This document shows positions 19,430 to 29,112 of a stretch of DNA of 64,000 nucleotides, piece by piece. Positions within the stretch are counted from its first letter, which is position 1; each line of letters opens with the position of its first letter. This DNA is from Polaribacter batillariae (GTDB taxonomy: Bacteria; Bacteroidota; Bacteroidia; Flavobacteriales; Flavobacteriaceae), in assembly GCF_017498485.1 (NCBI RefSeq), contig NZ_CP071795.1, positions 1,178,001 to 1,242,000 on the forward strand, given 5' to 3'. The notes under the pieces were generated by a model. The model was given only the letters and a program-made list of their open reading frames with translations. It was not told the origin of the DNA and made no database searches. Made by a program: the position numbers and the translations under genes.

Positions 19430-19668
19430 AACTTGAATCCAACAAAATTTTTAAACATTTTCTTTTCACCACTTTCGATAGTGACCAAAAACAGTTTGAT
19501 AGTTTAGTTTTTCTTTACTAAAGAACACATTTCAACAGGTAAATATTCCTATTGAGTACCTGTTTTTAATGTACAGAGAATAGCGTTAACAATCTCACAA
19601 AGAGGTACTTTAGGTTTAAATCTTCTTTTTGGCAGTGGTAAATAGGGAAGTATTTCTAATTCTATCAT
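19430..19668 (-). pseudogene. Remnant of an IS5-like transposase N-terminus
   Basis: From ATG 19668 the minus strand reads MIELEILPYLPLPKRRFKP, then VPLCEIVNAILCTLKTGTQ, a TAG where Trp is expected, and EYLPVE. A shifted frame then gives YQTVFGHYRKW followed by TGA. This order (hydrophobic helix, KTGxQW, LP, VxxxxRKW) is the DUF4096-type N-terminal domain of IS5-group transposases. The catalytic domain is gone. Confidence 0.7.
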
Positions 19669-19892
19669 TATTTTTGTTGAGTACTTGGTACACTGGGTTA
19701 TAATTTTATGTTTCGCAACAAAATTATCTACAACCCTATAACTTTTAACTAAAAAAAGTTAAGATGACTTCAGGTAAAAAAGTATTGTTTGGATAATATG
19801 TACCCGTTTTTTAATCTGCTTATGGCCATCTCGATTTAACCAATTTAAAAATATTAAAATTAATTTATGTAGCCAAAAAAATGGAGGTTTAA

Positions 19893-19928
19893 CAAAAAAC
19901 CAATTCAAAAATGAATTGGTTTTTTTTA
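19893..19928 (-). terminator. nqr operon terminator
   Basis: Stem AACCAATTCA / TGAATTGGTT with a 4-nt loop and T runs on both sides, 24 nt beyond the nqrF stop. Confidence 0.9.
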
Positions 19929-19951
19929 AATAATTTATTTCAATTTGAAGT

Positions 19952-21259
19952 TTATCCTCCAAAGTCATCAAAACGAATGTTTTCATCTGGAATACCAAAA
20001 TCTTCACCCATTTTTTGTACAGCTTTGTTCATTAATGGTGGCCCACAGAAATACAATTCGATGTCTTCTGGTGCTTCATGGTGGTTTAAGTAATTATCGA
20101 TTACACAGTTGTGAATAAAGCCAACAAAACCATCACCTTCGTCATTTATATCTTTTTTTACTTTCCAATTATCTTCTTCTAAAGGCTCTGAAAGTGCCAT
20201 GTAAAATTTAAAGTTAGGAAAATCTTTTTCTAATGATTTAAAGTGATCGATATAAAATAATTCTCTTTTAGAACGACCTCCATACCAATACGTTACTTTT
20301 CTACCTGTTTTTAAGGTTTTAAATAAGTGGTATAAATGAGAACGCATAGGCGCCATTCCTGCACCACCACCTACATATAGCATTTCTGCATCAGATTCAT
20401 TGATAAAAAACTCTCCATAAGGTCCCGAAATTACACATTTATCGCCTTTCTTTAAATTAAAAATGTAAGAAGAAGCAACTCCTGGATTTACATCCATCCA
20501 ACCATTTTTTGCTCTATCCCAAGGTGGCGTTGCAATACGTACATTTAACATAATTTCTCTTCCTTCTGCTGGGTAAGAGGCCATGGAATAAGCACGTTCT
20601 ACTGTTTCATCATTTTTCATTACCAAAGGCCAAAGACCAAATTTATCCCATTCTGCCTGAAACTTATCGGGAGTTTCATGTTCTTCTGGATGTGCAGTAA
20701 TGTCTATATCTTTATAATTTACGGTACAAGGAGGTATTTCAATTTGAATATATCCACCCGCTTTATACCCCATATCTTCTGGGATTTCTACTACAAATTC
20801 TTTAATAAAAGAGGCTACGTTATAGTTTCTTACCACAACAGCATCCCATTTTTTTATTCCAAAAACTTCTTCTGGAATGGTAATATTCATGTCTTGTTTT
20901 ACCTTGACTTGGCAAGCCAAACGTGCACCTTCTTTTAATTCTTTTCTAGAAAAGTGAGGAACTTCTGTTGGTAAAGCTTCTCCTCCACCAGAATTTACAT
21001 GGCATTCGCATTGAATACACGTTCCACCTCCACCACAGGCAGATGGTAAGAAAATTTTATTATTACCTAAAGTAGATAGTAAAGAGTCTCCTGAAGCCAC
21101 TTCTATTTCTCTTTCTCCATTAATCATAATTTTTACGGGTCCAGATGGCGATAATTTTTGTTTTACAACCAATAATATTGTAATTAATAATAAAGCGATT
21201 ATTAAAAATGCTACTACTGTTGCGATTACAGTTCCTGTAGTTCCTGCTGCTAAAATCAT
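19952..21259 (-). CDS. nqrF: Na+-NQR subunit F (NADH-oxidising flavoprotein)
   Basis: 435 residues. An N-terminal membrane helix (about 8-32) is followed by a [2Fe-2S] ferredoxin domain with [12 protein letters not shown] and a fourth Cys in ARLACQVKV. An FAD domain ([12 protein letters not shown]) and an NADH-binding domain ([25 protein letters not shown]) come next. It accepts electrons from NADH and passes them along the sodium pump. It is the last gene of nqrABCDEF, with its start 1 nt beyond the nqrE stop. Confidence 0.98.
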   Translation of the reverse strand: MILAAGTTGTVIATVVAFLIIALLLITILLVVKQKLSPSGPVKIMINGEREIEVASGDSLLSTLGNNKIFLPSACGGGGTCIQCECHVNSGGGEALPTEVPHFSRKELKEGARLACQVKVKQDMNITIPEEVFGIKKWDAVVVRNYNVASFIKEFVVEIPEDMGYKAGGYIQIEIPPCTVNYKDIDITAHPEEHETPDKFQAEWDKFGLWPLVMKNDETVERAYSMASYPAEGREIMLNVRIATPPWDRAKNGWMDVNPGVASSYIFNLKKGDKCVISGPYGEFFINESDAEMLYVGGGAGMAPMRSHLYHLFKTLKTGRKVTYWYGGRSKRELFYIDHFKSLEKDFPNFKFYMALSEPLEEDNWKVKKDINDEGDGFVGFIHNCVIDNYLNHHEAPEDIELYFCGPPLMNKAVQKMGEDFGIPDENIRFDDFGG

Positions 21260-21260
21260 A

Positions 21261-21983
21261 TTAATTTATAGTTTTAGTATTTTTTGCTATTTCTTCTTTT
21301 TCTTTTTGTACTTGCACTTTTTCAGTAGTAACTTCTGGTTCTGTAGAAGGTTCTCCTTCTTCATCTCCTCCAGTTAACATTCCTCCAAAACTTAAGAAAC
21401 CTATACCCATTAAACCTGTAATAATAAAAGTAATTCCTAAGCCTCTTAATGCTGGTGGAACGCTTGAGTATCTAATTTTCTCACGAATGGCTGCAATGGC
21501 TAAAATTGCTAAAAACCAACCAATTCCAGATGAAATTCCGTAATTAAATGCCAAACCTAAAGTTTCGATTTCTCTTGCTTGCATAAATAAAGAACCTCCT
21601 AAAATTGCACAGTTTACAGCAATTAATGGTAAGAAAATACCTAATGAGTTGTATAATGATGGTGAAAATTTCTCTACAATTATCTCTACCAATTGCACCA
21701 TGGTTGCAATGGTTGCGATAAACATAATAAAAGAAAGGAAACCTAAATCGTAGTCTGCATATTCATCACCTAACCAAACTAATGCACCTGGTTGTAATAA
21801 ATATTGATCTAATAGCCAGTTTAAAGGAACTGTTATTGCCAATACAAAAATTACTGCAGCTCCTAAACCAACTGCTGTTGCTACTTTTTTAGATACGGCT
21901 AAGTATGAACACATACCTAAGAATACCGCAAACACCATATTATCAATAAAAATTGATTTGAAAAATAATTCTACGTGCTCCAT
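21261..21983 (-). CDS. nqrE: Na+-NQR subunit E
   Basis: 240 residues with six membrane helices and the conserved [11 protein letters not shown] segment carrying the Cys that, with NqrD, holds the intramembrane iron centre. It is about 40 residues longer than typical NqrE: after the last helix an acidic/Lys tail ([14 protein letters not shown] and so on) extends into the cytoplasm or periplasm. The 81-nt spacer to nqrD is unusually long for this operon and contains short CAGTTTTCAGT-like repeats. Confidence 0.97.
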   Translation of the reverse strand: MEHVELFFKSIFIDNMVFAVFLGMCSYLAVSKKVATAVGLGAAVIFVLAITVPLNWLLDQYLLQPGALVWLGDEYADYDLGFLSFIMFIATIATMVQLVEIIVEKFSPSLYNSLGIFLPLIAVNCAILGGSLFMQAREIETLGLAFNYGISSGIGWFLAILAIAAIREKIRYSSVPPALRGLGITFIITGLMGIGFLSFGGMLTGGDEEGEPSTEPEVTTEKVQVQKEKEEIAKNTKTIN

Positions 21984-22064
21984 AATTTATAGTTTTCAGT
22001 TTTCAGTATCAGTAATCAGTTAGCTTTTTACTGCAAACTGCGACTGCTACTGTAAACTTATTTG

Positions 22065-22709
22065 TTAATCTTCTATTAGTGCTTTGTTTCTACTTCTTTG
22101 TACCCAGATAATCAATCCAACAATAATTAACGCCATTGGTGGCATTAACATAAAACCGTTGTTTTCATACCCTGTTGCATATAGTCCTGTTTTTTTAATT
22201 GAATCTCCTAAAACTGGAATTCCGAATAAAGTTCCAGAACCTAATAATTCTCTAAAGAAACCAACAATTATTAAAATAACGGCGTATCCTAACGCATTTC
22301 CTATTCCGTCTAAGAAAGATTTCCAAGGTCCGTTTGCCAAAGCAAAAGCTTCAAAACGTCCCATAATAATACAGTTTGTAATAATTAACCCAATAAATAC
22401 AGAGAGTGTTTTACTTAATTCGTAAGCAAATGCCTTTAAAACTTGATCTACAATAATTACTAAAGAAGCAACTACAATTAGCTGTACAATAATTCTAATT
22501 TTAGAAGGAATAATGTTTCTCATTAAAGAGATTACAACATTACCAACTCCTAATACAAACAATACTGCAACGCCCATTACTAAAGAAGCTTTTAACTCTG
22601 CAGTAATTGCTAATGCAGAACAAATACCTAATACTTGAATGGTAATTGGGTTATTGTCTGCTAATGGATCTGTGATTAACTTTGTGTCTTTTTTTGAAAG
22701 TAGTCCCAT
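22065..22709 (-). CDS. nqrD: Na+-NQR subunit D
   Basis: 214 residues with six membrane helices. TNCIIMGRFEAFA is the counterpart of the NqrE iron-binding Cys motif, and LGICSALAIT is the N-terminal one. It is an integral subunit of the sodium pump. It follows nqrC by 1 nt. Confidence 0.98.
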   Translation of the reverse strand: MGLLSKKDTKLITDPLADNNPITIQVLGICSALAITAELKASLVMGVAVLFVLGVGNVVISLMRNIIPSKIRIIVQLIVVASLVIIVDQVLKAFAYELSKTLSVFIGLIITNCIIMGRFEAFALANGPWKSFLDGIGNALGYAVILIIVGFFRELLGSGTLFGIPVLGDSIKKTGLYATGYENNGFMLMPPMALIIVGLIIWVQRSRNKALIED

Positions 22710-22710
22710 C

Positions 22711-23505
22711 TTAGTTTTTATTTTTTAAATTTTGGAAGTATGGTAAATACAACTTTAAATCTTTTTTTATCATTGCAGCAACACCATCTCCAGTAATGGT
22801 TGCTCCTGCTAAAGCATCTACTTCATGATCGTCTTTATCTTCATTTAATGGATCGTTATTTCCTTTAGCAACTGTAATACCTTTGAAAACACCAGCATCT
22901 GTCAATAATTTTTCACCATAAAAATCGTCCATAAAATAGCGCTGTTTTATGTTAGCTCCTAAACCTGGTGTTTCTCCTGCGTGATCGAAAAATACACCTT
23001 TTACAACCATATCTTTATCTAAAGCAACATAGCCCCAAATAGCATCCCAAAGACCTTTACCTCTAATTGGTGCTACATAAACTGTTTGTCCTTCTTGTTC
23101 TCCTATAAATAAAGGCAAAAATCTCGATTTGCCGTTTTTAGCTCTGGTTTGTTGTTTTTTAACATCAATTAAATACGGTTCTTTTTTGTTGTTAGCTGCC
23201 ATGAACTCTTCACGATTCATTTCTTTAAGAATTTTACCGTCTTTAACTTCTAAAACAATTTGTTCAGAAATTTTAGTTGAAAAAATCTCAGCTACTTTAT
23301 CTGTAGAAACAAATGTGATGCTTCCTTCTTCATTTTCGTTAACACCCATTGCATACAAAATATTTTGTTGCTTTTCCATTCGTTCGTTTTCCTTAATAGT
23401 TGGTTTTAACGACGATGCTGTGAATGCTAATAACGAACCAACGATTACCACCATAACAATGGCAAAAATAATTGTATAACTATTACTATCTGTTTTATTA
23501 CTCAT
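22711..23505 (-). CDS. nqrC: Na+-NQR subunit C
   Basis: 264 residues: one N-terminal membrane helix (about 10-30) and a periplasmic FMN-binding domain with GETPGLGANI and the flavinylation motif DALAGATITGDGV, whose Thr carries covalent FMN. No ApbE flavin transferase is encoded in the window. It starts 2 nt after nqrB. Confidence 0.97.
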   Translation of the reverse strand: MSNKTDSNSYTIIFAIVMVVIVGSLLAFTASSLKPTIKENERMEKQQNILYAMGVNENEEGSITFVSTDKVAEIFSTKISEQIVLEVKDGKILKEMNREEFMAANNKKEPYLIDVKKQQTRAKNGKSRFLPLFIGEQEGQTVYVAPIRGKGLWDAIWGYVALDKDMVVKGVFFDHAGETPGLGANIKQRYFMDDFYGEKLLTDAGVFKGITVAKGNNDPLNEDKDDHEVDALAGATITGDGVAAMIKKDLKLYLPYFQNLKNKN

Positions 23506-23507
23506 AA

Positions 23508-24719
23508 TTAAGCAGTTTTAGCTTTTAAACGTTTCATTCTTTTCTTAACGTTTCCTTGCACCACGTAATGATCTATGGTTGGTGCGAATACATTCATTAA
23601 TAAAATGGCTAAGAATACTCCTTCTGGATATGCTGGGTTAAATACGCGAATCATAATCGACAAGAAACCAATTAGAAAACCGTAAATCCACTTTCCTTTA
23701 TTTGTTTGTGATGCTGTTACAGGGTCTGTTGCCATATAAACTGCACCAAATGCCAAACCACCAATCATTAAGTGTTCCCACCAAACAGTGCTCATTAATC
23801 CGTAAAATTTACTGGATTCTGTGATGATATTTGCGGCAACAACTTGGTTGAAAATAAAGCCCATTACTGCTGCTCCTAAAAATGTTGAAACAATAATTCT
23901 CCAGCTTCCAATTTTTGTAAAAATTAAAAATGCTGCACCTAATAGTATTAATAATGTTGATGTTTCTCCTACAGAACCTGGTATGAATCCCATAAACTTA
24001 TCCCAAGTAGAATAAATTACTTCTTGGTTTTGTGCATAACTTCCTAAGATGGTTTCTCCTGAAATTGCATCTGGAGTTCCTGTTCTTTCTACAGCATCAT
24101 ATACCCAAACTTTATCTCCAGACATCCAAGTTGGGTAGGCAAAGAATAAAAATGCTCTGATGGTTAAAGCAGGATTTAAAATATTCATTCCTGTTCCACC
24201 AAATACTTCTTTACCAATAACTACTCCAAAAACAACGGCAACTGCCAACATCCACAAAGGTGTGTCAACTGGTACAATTAATGGAACTAACATTCCTGTT
24301 ACTAAGTAGCCTTCTTCAACTTCGTGCCCTTTTATTACTGCGAAAATAAATTCCACTAAAAGACCAACACCATAAGAAACAATTACTAATGGTAATACTT
24401 TTATGATTCCTATCCAAAGGTTATCCCAAGTTAAAAATGAACCCAATAAAGAAAACTCTGAAGTAATTCCTTGTGCTCTTTCTATAGCTGCATAATGTTG
24501 GTAACCTGCGTTAAACATTCCAAAAATTAAACAAGGAATTAAAGCCATAATTACAATATTCATTGTACGCTTTAAATCGTCTGCTGCCTTAATGTGAGTT
24601 CCTCCGTGAGTAACTTCGTTCGGTAAATATAAAAAGGTATGGATTGCATTAAACGCAGGAGCCATTTTTGTTCCTTTATATTTTTCTTTTAAATTATGTA
24701 AGTTTTGTTTTAAGCTCAT
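23508..24719 (-). CDS. nqrB: Na+-NQR subunit B
   Basis: 403 residues with about ten membrane helices. It includes the SVGETSTLLIL segment expected to carry covalent FMN on a Thr and the YMATDPVTASQTNKGKW loop. NqrB binds riboflavin/FMN and is a core of the Na+ path and quinone site. It starts 4 nt after nqrA. Confidence 0.98.
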   Translation of the reverse strand: MSLKQNLHNLKEKYKGTKMAPAFNAIHTFLYLPNEVTHGGTHIKAADDLKRTMNIVIMALIPCLIFGMFNAGYQHYAAIERAQGITSEFSLLGSFLTWDNLWIGIIKVLPLVIVSYGVGLLVEFIFAVIKGHEVEEGYLVTGMLVPLIVPVDTPLWMLAVAVVFGVVIGKEVFGGTGMNILNPALTIRAFLFFAYPTWMSGDKVWVYDAVERTGTPDAISGETILGSYAQNQEVIYSTWDKFMGFIPGSVGETSTLLILLGAAFLIFTKIGSWRIIVSTFLGAAVMGFIFNQVVAANIITESSKFYGLMSTVWWEHLMIGGLAFGAVYMATDPVTASQTNKGKWIYGFLIGFLSIMIRVFNPAYPEGVFLAILLMNVFAPTIDHYVVQGNVKKRMKRLKAKTA

Positions 24720-24723
24720 AACC

Positions 24724-26073
24724 TTATCCTAATTCTTCTCTCATTAAATCTAAACCTTCACGAATTATCTTCTGGTGAGGTTGTTTAGATACACAAATAA
24801 ATTCTGTAAGTGCAAAATCTTCTGGTGCTACTTCGTAACCGCCTAAAGCTTCCATTTCGTCTAAATCTTTATACATAAATGCTTTTAACAGCTGCATTGG
24901 GTAAATGTCTAAAGGAAATACTTGTTCGTAAGCTCCTGTTACCACGAATGCCCTGTGTTCTCCGTTTGTATTTGTATTTAAATCGAACTTTTTATTAGGT
25001 GTTAGCCAAGAAAAAGTAAGTGCCCTAGAGGTAGAAATTTTATTAAAAATTGGTTTGTTCCAACCAAAAAACTCATAATCGTCTCCTTCTGGAATCGCAG
25101 TAATTTGATTGTCGTAATAACCCAAAAATTCGTCTTCTTTTACTTCTTTTCCAGAAAGCACATTTCCGCTGATAATTCTTGTATTATCGTTATTTAAATT
25201 TCCTTTTGTAAAATCTGCAACAGTTGCTCCTGCAATTGCAGTTACGTATTGTGGCTTTTTAAATTTAGACCCTGTTAAAGCAACAGTTCTTGTTAAGTTT
25301 AACTTACCTGTTAGTAACAACTCTCCAATAACCACCAAATCTTGAGGTGCAATTACCCAAACAACTTCGCCCTTGTTAATAGGATCTATTTTTGCAATTT
25401 GAGTTCCAACATTTCCTGAAGGATGTGGCCCTGAAACCTTGTGCAGTTCTACTCCATTTAAACTTGCTAAGGGAGAATTGGCATTTGCGCCAACAGAAAC
25501 ATGTACTTTGCCTTCTGTTAGTTTAGAAATTGCATCTATTGCTGCTTGCAATTCTGCTGTTTTACCTGCCAAAGTATAATCTAAATCTGCAGCTAAAGGT
25601 GCACTTGCGTAAGCGGATATAAAAATTGCTTTGGGAGCCTGATTTGGATTTGCAATAACATCGTAAGGACGCTGTTTTACAAATGGCCAACAACCTGCTA
25701 CTAATAAATGATTTTTCACTTCTTCTGCAGACATAGAATCTGCATTTTTAATGCCAAAATCTTTATAAGTTTGTGTTGCATCTGCAGAAATTTTAACTGC
25801 TAATACTTTTCTTCTTGCTCCACGAACAACCTCTACTACTTTACCAGAAACCGGACTTGGAAATAAAAGGCGTTCGTCGCTTTTCGAATGAAAAAGTACT
25901 TCTCCTGCTTTTACTTCTGTGCCTTCTTTAGCAATAAGTTTGGGTGTTATTCCGTGAAAGTCTTCTGGCTTAACTGCGTAAATACTACTTTGTGTACTAT
26001 TCGTAGTAGTTTTTTCTGCAACGCCAACAAGCTTAATATCTAAGCCTTTTTTAATACGAATGTCTTTTGACAT
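24724..26073 (-). CDS. nqrA: Na+-NQR subunit A
   Basis: 449 residues, the first gene of the operon and the peripheral cytoplasmic subunit. It opens IRIKKGLDIKL and contains VKAGEVLFHSK and SGKVVEVVRGARRKVL, the biotinyl-lipoyl-like fold of NqrA. The complex oxidises NADH, reduces quinone and expels Na+, fitting a marine organism together with nhaC further along. Confidence 0.98.
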   Translation of the reverse strand: MSKDIRIKKGLDIKLVGVAEKTTTNSTQSSIYAVKPEDFHGITPKLIAKEGTEVKAGEVLFHSKSDERLLFPSPVSGKVVEVVRGARRKVLAVKISADATQTYKDFGIKNADSMSAEEVKNHLLVAGCWPFVKQRPYDVIANPNQAPKAIFISAYASAPLAADLDYTLAGKTAELQAAIDAISKLTEGKVHVSVGANANSPLASLNGVELHKVSGPHPSGNVGTQIAKIDPINKGEVVWVIAPQDLVVIGELLLTGKLNLTRTVALTGSKFKKPQYVTAIAGATVADFTKGNLNNDNTRIISGNVLSGKEVKEDEFLGYYDNQITAIPEGDDYEFFGWNKPIFNKISTSRALTFSWLTPNKKFDLNTNTNGEHRAFVVTGAYEQVFPLDIYPMQLLKAFMYKDLDEMEALGGYEVAPEDFALTEFICVSKQPHQKIIREGLDLMREELG

Positions 26074-26110
26074 AGTAAATTGGAATATTTAGTTATCTAA
26101 AAAAATCATG

Positions 26111-26118
26111 CAAAAATA
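26111..26118 (-). promoter_or_regulatory. -7 box for the nqr operon
   Basis: On the minus strand TATTTTTG (exact TAnnTTTG) lies 37 nt upstream of the nqrA ATG. No TTG is found at the expected -33 distance. Confidence 0.5.
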
Positions 26119-26241
26119 AAGATTTTGAGGGTTAAGAGTGATATATTTTGATGGTAATCTTACTGAATTATTCTTATTTATAATAATTCTAAATAAATAT
26201 TTTTTTGAAATCGTTATCTCTCTATTTTTTTGGCTTAAAAA

Positions 26242-26273
26242 TTGATGATTCTAAGAAATGATTGGTATTTTTG
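26242..26273 (+). promoter_or_regulatory. Promoter of the T9SS plug gene
   Basis: TTG (26242-26244), 21 nt, TATTTTTG (26266-26273), a full consensus match. It lies between two in-frame ATGs and identifies 26279 as the real start, giving an almost leaderless mRNA. Confidence 0.75.
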
Positions 26274-26278
26274 TAAAC

Positions 26279-27496
26279 ATGTTTAAAAAAAAATTACTCC
26301 TTTTTTTTCTGATTTCGATTCAATTTTTGAACGCCCAGAATATTAAAACCATTCAATTAAGACCTTTGCAAGAAAATAATTTTTCGGCAATTGTACCTTT
26401 AGGAACCGTTTTAGAACTGTCTTTTGATGATTTAGATGCAGACAACAAAAGTTATCAATACAAAATTGAGCATATGACTCACGATTGGCAAAAAAGCAGA
26501 TTGCTTTCTAGCCAATATATAGATGGTTTTGACCAAAACACCATTATCGATGTTACAAATTCGTTCAATACACTTCAAAATTACACGCATTATTCTGTAA
26601 AAATTCCGAATACGAATTCTATCATTACTAAAAGTGGAAACTATCTTTTATCGGTTTTAGATGCTTATGACGATGTTGTTTTTACAAGACGCTTCGTTAT
26701 GTACGAAAACGCCACTACAATTGGGGTTTCTGTTACTAGAAGTAGAGATACAAAAACGTTAAATACACAACAAACTGTTCAGTTTTCGGTAAATCATCCA
26801 AATATTCGCATTAATAATCCGAATCAAGAAATTAATGTCGCCATTATAAAAAATAACAATTGGAACGAAACAATCACAAATTTACAACCCACTTTTTTTA
26901 AACCCAATCAGTTATTATACACCTACACAAACAAAACAAATTTCTGGGGAGGAAATGAATATTTAAATTTCGACAGTAAAGTAATAAGAAGTAGAAGTTT
27001 AAATATTGTAAAAATTACCAACGACAATCTCTTTAACCTTTATATTTATCCGTTTAAGTACAATCCGTTTAAAGAATACACGTATAATCCAGATATTAAC
27101 GGACAGTTTATAATTAGAACTTTAGAGGCAAATGACCCAAAAACTGAAGCAGATTATGCAGCAATGCATTTTACTTTAGAAGTGGAAGCACCTTTTAAAA
27201 ACAAGGAAGTATATGTATATGGTGCTTTTAATAATTTTGAAATATCTGCAGACAATAAAATGTATTATAACGAGAAAAACCAAACTTACAATGCTCGCAT
27301 TTTATTAAAACAAGGTTTTTATAATTATACATTTGCTACTTTAGGAAAAGATAACTTTGTAAATACGAACGAAATTAACGGAACTTTCTTTGAAACGGAA
27401 AATGTTTATAACGTTTTAGTTTATTACAAACCTTTGGGCGGCTTATATGATAGAGTAATTGGTGTTGGTACTGGATTTTTCAATCAAAATAGATAG
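26279..27496 (+). CDS. Type IX secretion system plug protein (DUF5103)
   Basis: 405 residues from ATG 26279, which yields a clean signal peptide (KLLLFFLISIQFLNAQ). The ATG at 26258 would put seven residues ahead of it and lies upstream of the promoter. The body, with LRPLQENNFSAIVPLGTVLELSFDDL, IEHMTHDWQKSRL and YVYGAFNNFEIS, matches the DUF5103 family. In Flavobacterium johnsoniae this family plugs the periplasmic side of the SprA translocon channel (established knowledge). Confidence 0.88.
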   Translation: MFKKKLLLFFLISIQFLNAQNIKTIQLRPLQENNFSAIVPLGTVLELSFDDLDADNKSYQYKIEHMTHDWQKSRLLSSQYIDGFDQNTIIDVTNSFNTLQNYTHYSVKIPNTNSIITKSGNYLLSVLDAYDDVVFTRRFVMYENATTIGVSVTRSRDTKTLNTQQTVQFSVNHPNIRINNPNQEINVAIIKNNNWNETITNLQPTFFKPNQLLYTYTNKTNFWGGNEYLNFDSKVIRSRSLNIVKITNDNLFNLYIYPFKYNPFKEYTYNPDINGQFIIRTLEANDPKTEADYAAMHFTLEVEAPFKNKEVYVYGAFNNFEISADNKMYYNEKNQTYNARILLKQGFYNYTFATLGKDNFVNTNEINGTFFETENVYNVLVYYKPLGGLYDRVIGVGTGFFNQNR

Positions 27497-27554
27497 TTGT
27501 TCGCCTCCTTTTTTCCCTTAAATTAATTAAAAAATAAAAATTACAGTCGCGAAT

Positions 27555-27585
27555 TTGTTTGGTTTCTTCAAAAAAACTACATTTA
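27555..27585 (+). promoter_or_regulatory. apaG promoter
   Basis: TTG (27555-27557), 20 nt, TACATTTA (27578-27585), one base off the -7 consensus, 9 nt before ATG 27595. Confidence 0.6.
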
Positions 27586-27594
27586 CTATGTATT

Positions 27595-27981
27595 ATGATA
27601 CAGCAAATTACAAAAGGAATTAAAATTTCTGTTGCAACAGAATACAATGGTACAAGTTTAAGAAACACAAAATTGTATCATATTTTTGCGTACGAAATTA
27701 CCATTGAGAACAAAAGCAGCAATACTGTAAAGCTTACAGATCGTTTTTGGAAGATTTACGATTCTTTAAACCCTACAGAAATTGTGAGTGGAGAAGGCGT
27801 TGTTGGCCAAACCCCCACTTTAAAACCTAATGATATTTACACCTATACTTCTGGTTGTTTTTTGGAATCGAACATAGGTGCTATGAAAGGGTTTTACACC
27901 ATGATAAACCTAAATAATTACGACCAATTTAAAGTATTTATACCAACTTTTCAGCTAATAACACCTGTACTATTAAACTAA
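27595..27981 (+). CDS. apaG: ApaG-domain protein
   Basis: 128 residues, the normal ApaG length, from ATG 27595; the upstream ATG at 27559 overlaps the promoter. Family features are ITKGIKISVATEY, YHIFAYEITIENKS, LTDRFWKIYD, VVGQTPTLKPNDIYTYTSG and GAMKGFYTM. ApaG is a small Ig-like fold protein linked to diadenosine tetraphosphate and Mg/Co phenotypes in E. coli. The next reading frame overlaps its stop codon. Confidence 0.93.
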   Translation: MIQQITKGIKISVATEYNGTSLRNTKLYHIFAYEITIENKSSNTVKLTDRFWKIYDSLNPTEIVSGEGVVGQTPTLKPNDIYTYTSGCFLESNIGAMKGFYTMINLNNYDQFKVFIPTFQLITPVLLN

Positions 27982-29108
27982 TAAAATCTAAAAAGAAACT
28001 TGTAAAAATTGAAGATCCAGAATGTTTAAATTGTGGACATCCGTTTAACGGACAGGAAAAATTTTGCCCAGATTGCGGACAAGCAAACAAAGGCAATAGC
28101 ATTACTTTTAAGAATTTTATCCACGAAGTATTTAACGGATTATTTAATTTTGATGCCAAATTTTGGAATACCTTTATTCCTCTTTTAATAAACCCAGGTT
28201 CCGTTTCACGAAATTATATCGACGGAAAAAGACAAAGATATTCCAATCCTTTTCGTTTTTATTTAACAGTTTCTATTGTTTTCTTTTTAATTGTTGGTAT
28301 TTACAGTACTAAAGAAAAATATAAATCTCTTGCAAAAGAAAGCAAAGCGAATATAAAGGAAGTTATAAAGGAAGAAAATTCTAACAAAAAATTACAGGAA
28401 AAAGACATCGATTCTATTAAAAAAGAGTTAGACAAAAAGATGAAAAACTCTTATATACCTATTCCTGAAAGTACTCGTAAAAACATTTTAAAAGAGGTAG
28501 AAAAAGAAGCAAGAGATACCTTAAAAACAAAATATGAAAGTGGCAACATAAAGTTTTATCTAGGAAATGATTCTAAATTAGATAAGTTTATGAGATATCA
28601 GAAAAAATACCCTAACTCTAATATAGATGTAGCACTAGATTCTTTGGGTTACGATAAAAATTTTACAAATCGATTTTTATATACAAGAGTTGTAACATTA
28701 AACTCTCTTACTAAAAAAGATAATAGAGACCATTTTTTTAGTCAGTTATTATCTTATGGCTCTGTTGCTTTGTTTGTTTTTTTACCATTTTTTACCCTAT
28801 TTTTAAAACTGTTTTACATTCGTAGAAAATATACTTATGTAGATCATTTAATATTTGTATTTCATGTGCAAACAGTATTTTTTATGCTGTTTTCAATTTA
28901 TTTTTTGTTAGAAATATTTGGCGCAAATCCTGCGTTATGGATATTTACAATTCTCTTTTTAGTGTATTTATTTATTGCGATGAAGAAATTCTACGAGCAA
29001 GGATATTTTAAAACTTTTATCAAATTTTTATTATTAAATTTTAATTATTTAATAGTAGCAATTATTGGGGTTGTAGTTGTTCTTCTTATTTCCTTTGCGA
29101 TCTACTAA
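27981..29108 (+). CDS. DUF3667-like zinc-ribbon membrane protein with a non-canonical start
   Basis: The frame is open from 27933. It encodes a zinc ribbon (CLNCGHPFNGQEKFCPDCGQ), a segment FDAKFWNTFIPLLINPGSVS and RYSNPFRFYL, then a charged domain and four C-terminal membrane helices, the plan of the DUF3667 family. No ATG, GTG or TTG occurs in frame before 28440, which lies well after the zinc ribbon. The best start by position is ATA at 27981 (reading MKSKKKLVKIEDPEC if initiated there), overlapping the apaG stop; ATT at 27972 is another. Length is about 375 residues from 27981. The function is unknown. Confidence 0.75.
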   Translation: MKSKKKLVKIEDPECLNCGHPFNGQEKFCPDCGQANKGNSITFKNFIHEVFNGLFNFDAKFWNTFIPLLINPGSVSRNYIDGKRQRYSNPFRFYLTVSIVFFLIVGIYSTKEKYKSLAKESKANIKEVIKEENSNKKLQEKDIDSIKKELDKKMKNSYIPIPESTRKNILKEVEKEARDTLKTKYESGNIKFYLGNDSKLDKFMRYQKKYPNSNIDVALDSLGYDKNFTNRFLYTRVVTLNSLTKKDNRDHFFSQLLSYGSVALFVFLPFFTLFLKLFYIRRKYTYVDHLIFVFHVQTVFFMLFSIYFLLEIFGANPALWIFTILFLVYLFIAMKKFYEQGYFKTFIKFLLLNFNYLIVAIIGVVVVLLISFAIY

Positions 29109-29112
29109 ATCG

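Larger units (their letters stand above)
19405..19951. other. Intergenic region with a decayed IS
   Basis: Contains the transposase remnant at 19430-19668 and the nqr operon terminator at 19893-19928. The part between (about 19670-19890) has no intact gene. A minus-strand open stretch reading LNRDGHKQIKKRVHIIQ may be further IS debris. Confidence 0.6.

Noticed and set aside
19759..20007. 82-residue minus-strand open frame overlapping the nqrF end
   Set aside because: It reads through the nqrF 3' end in another frame and the terminator hairpin; no family features.
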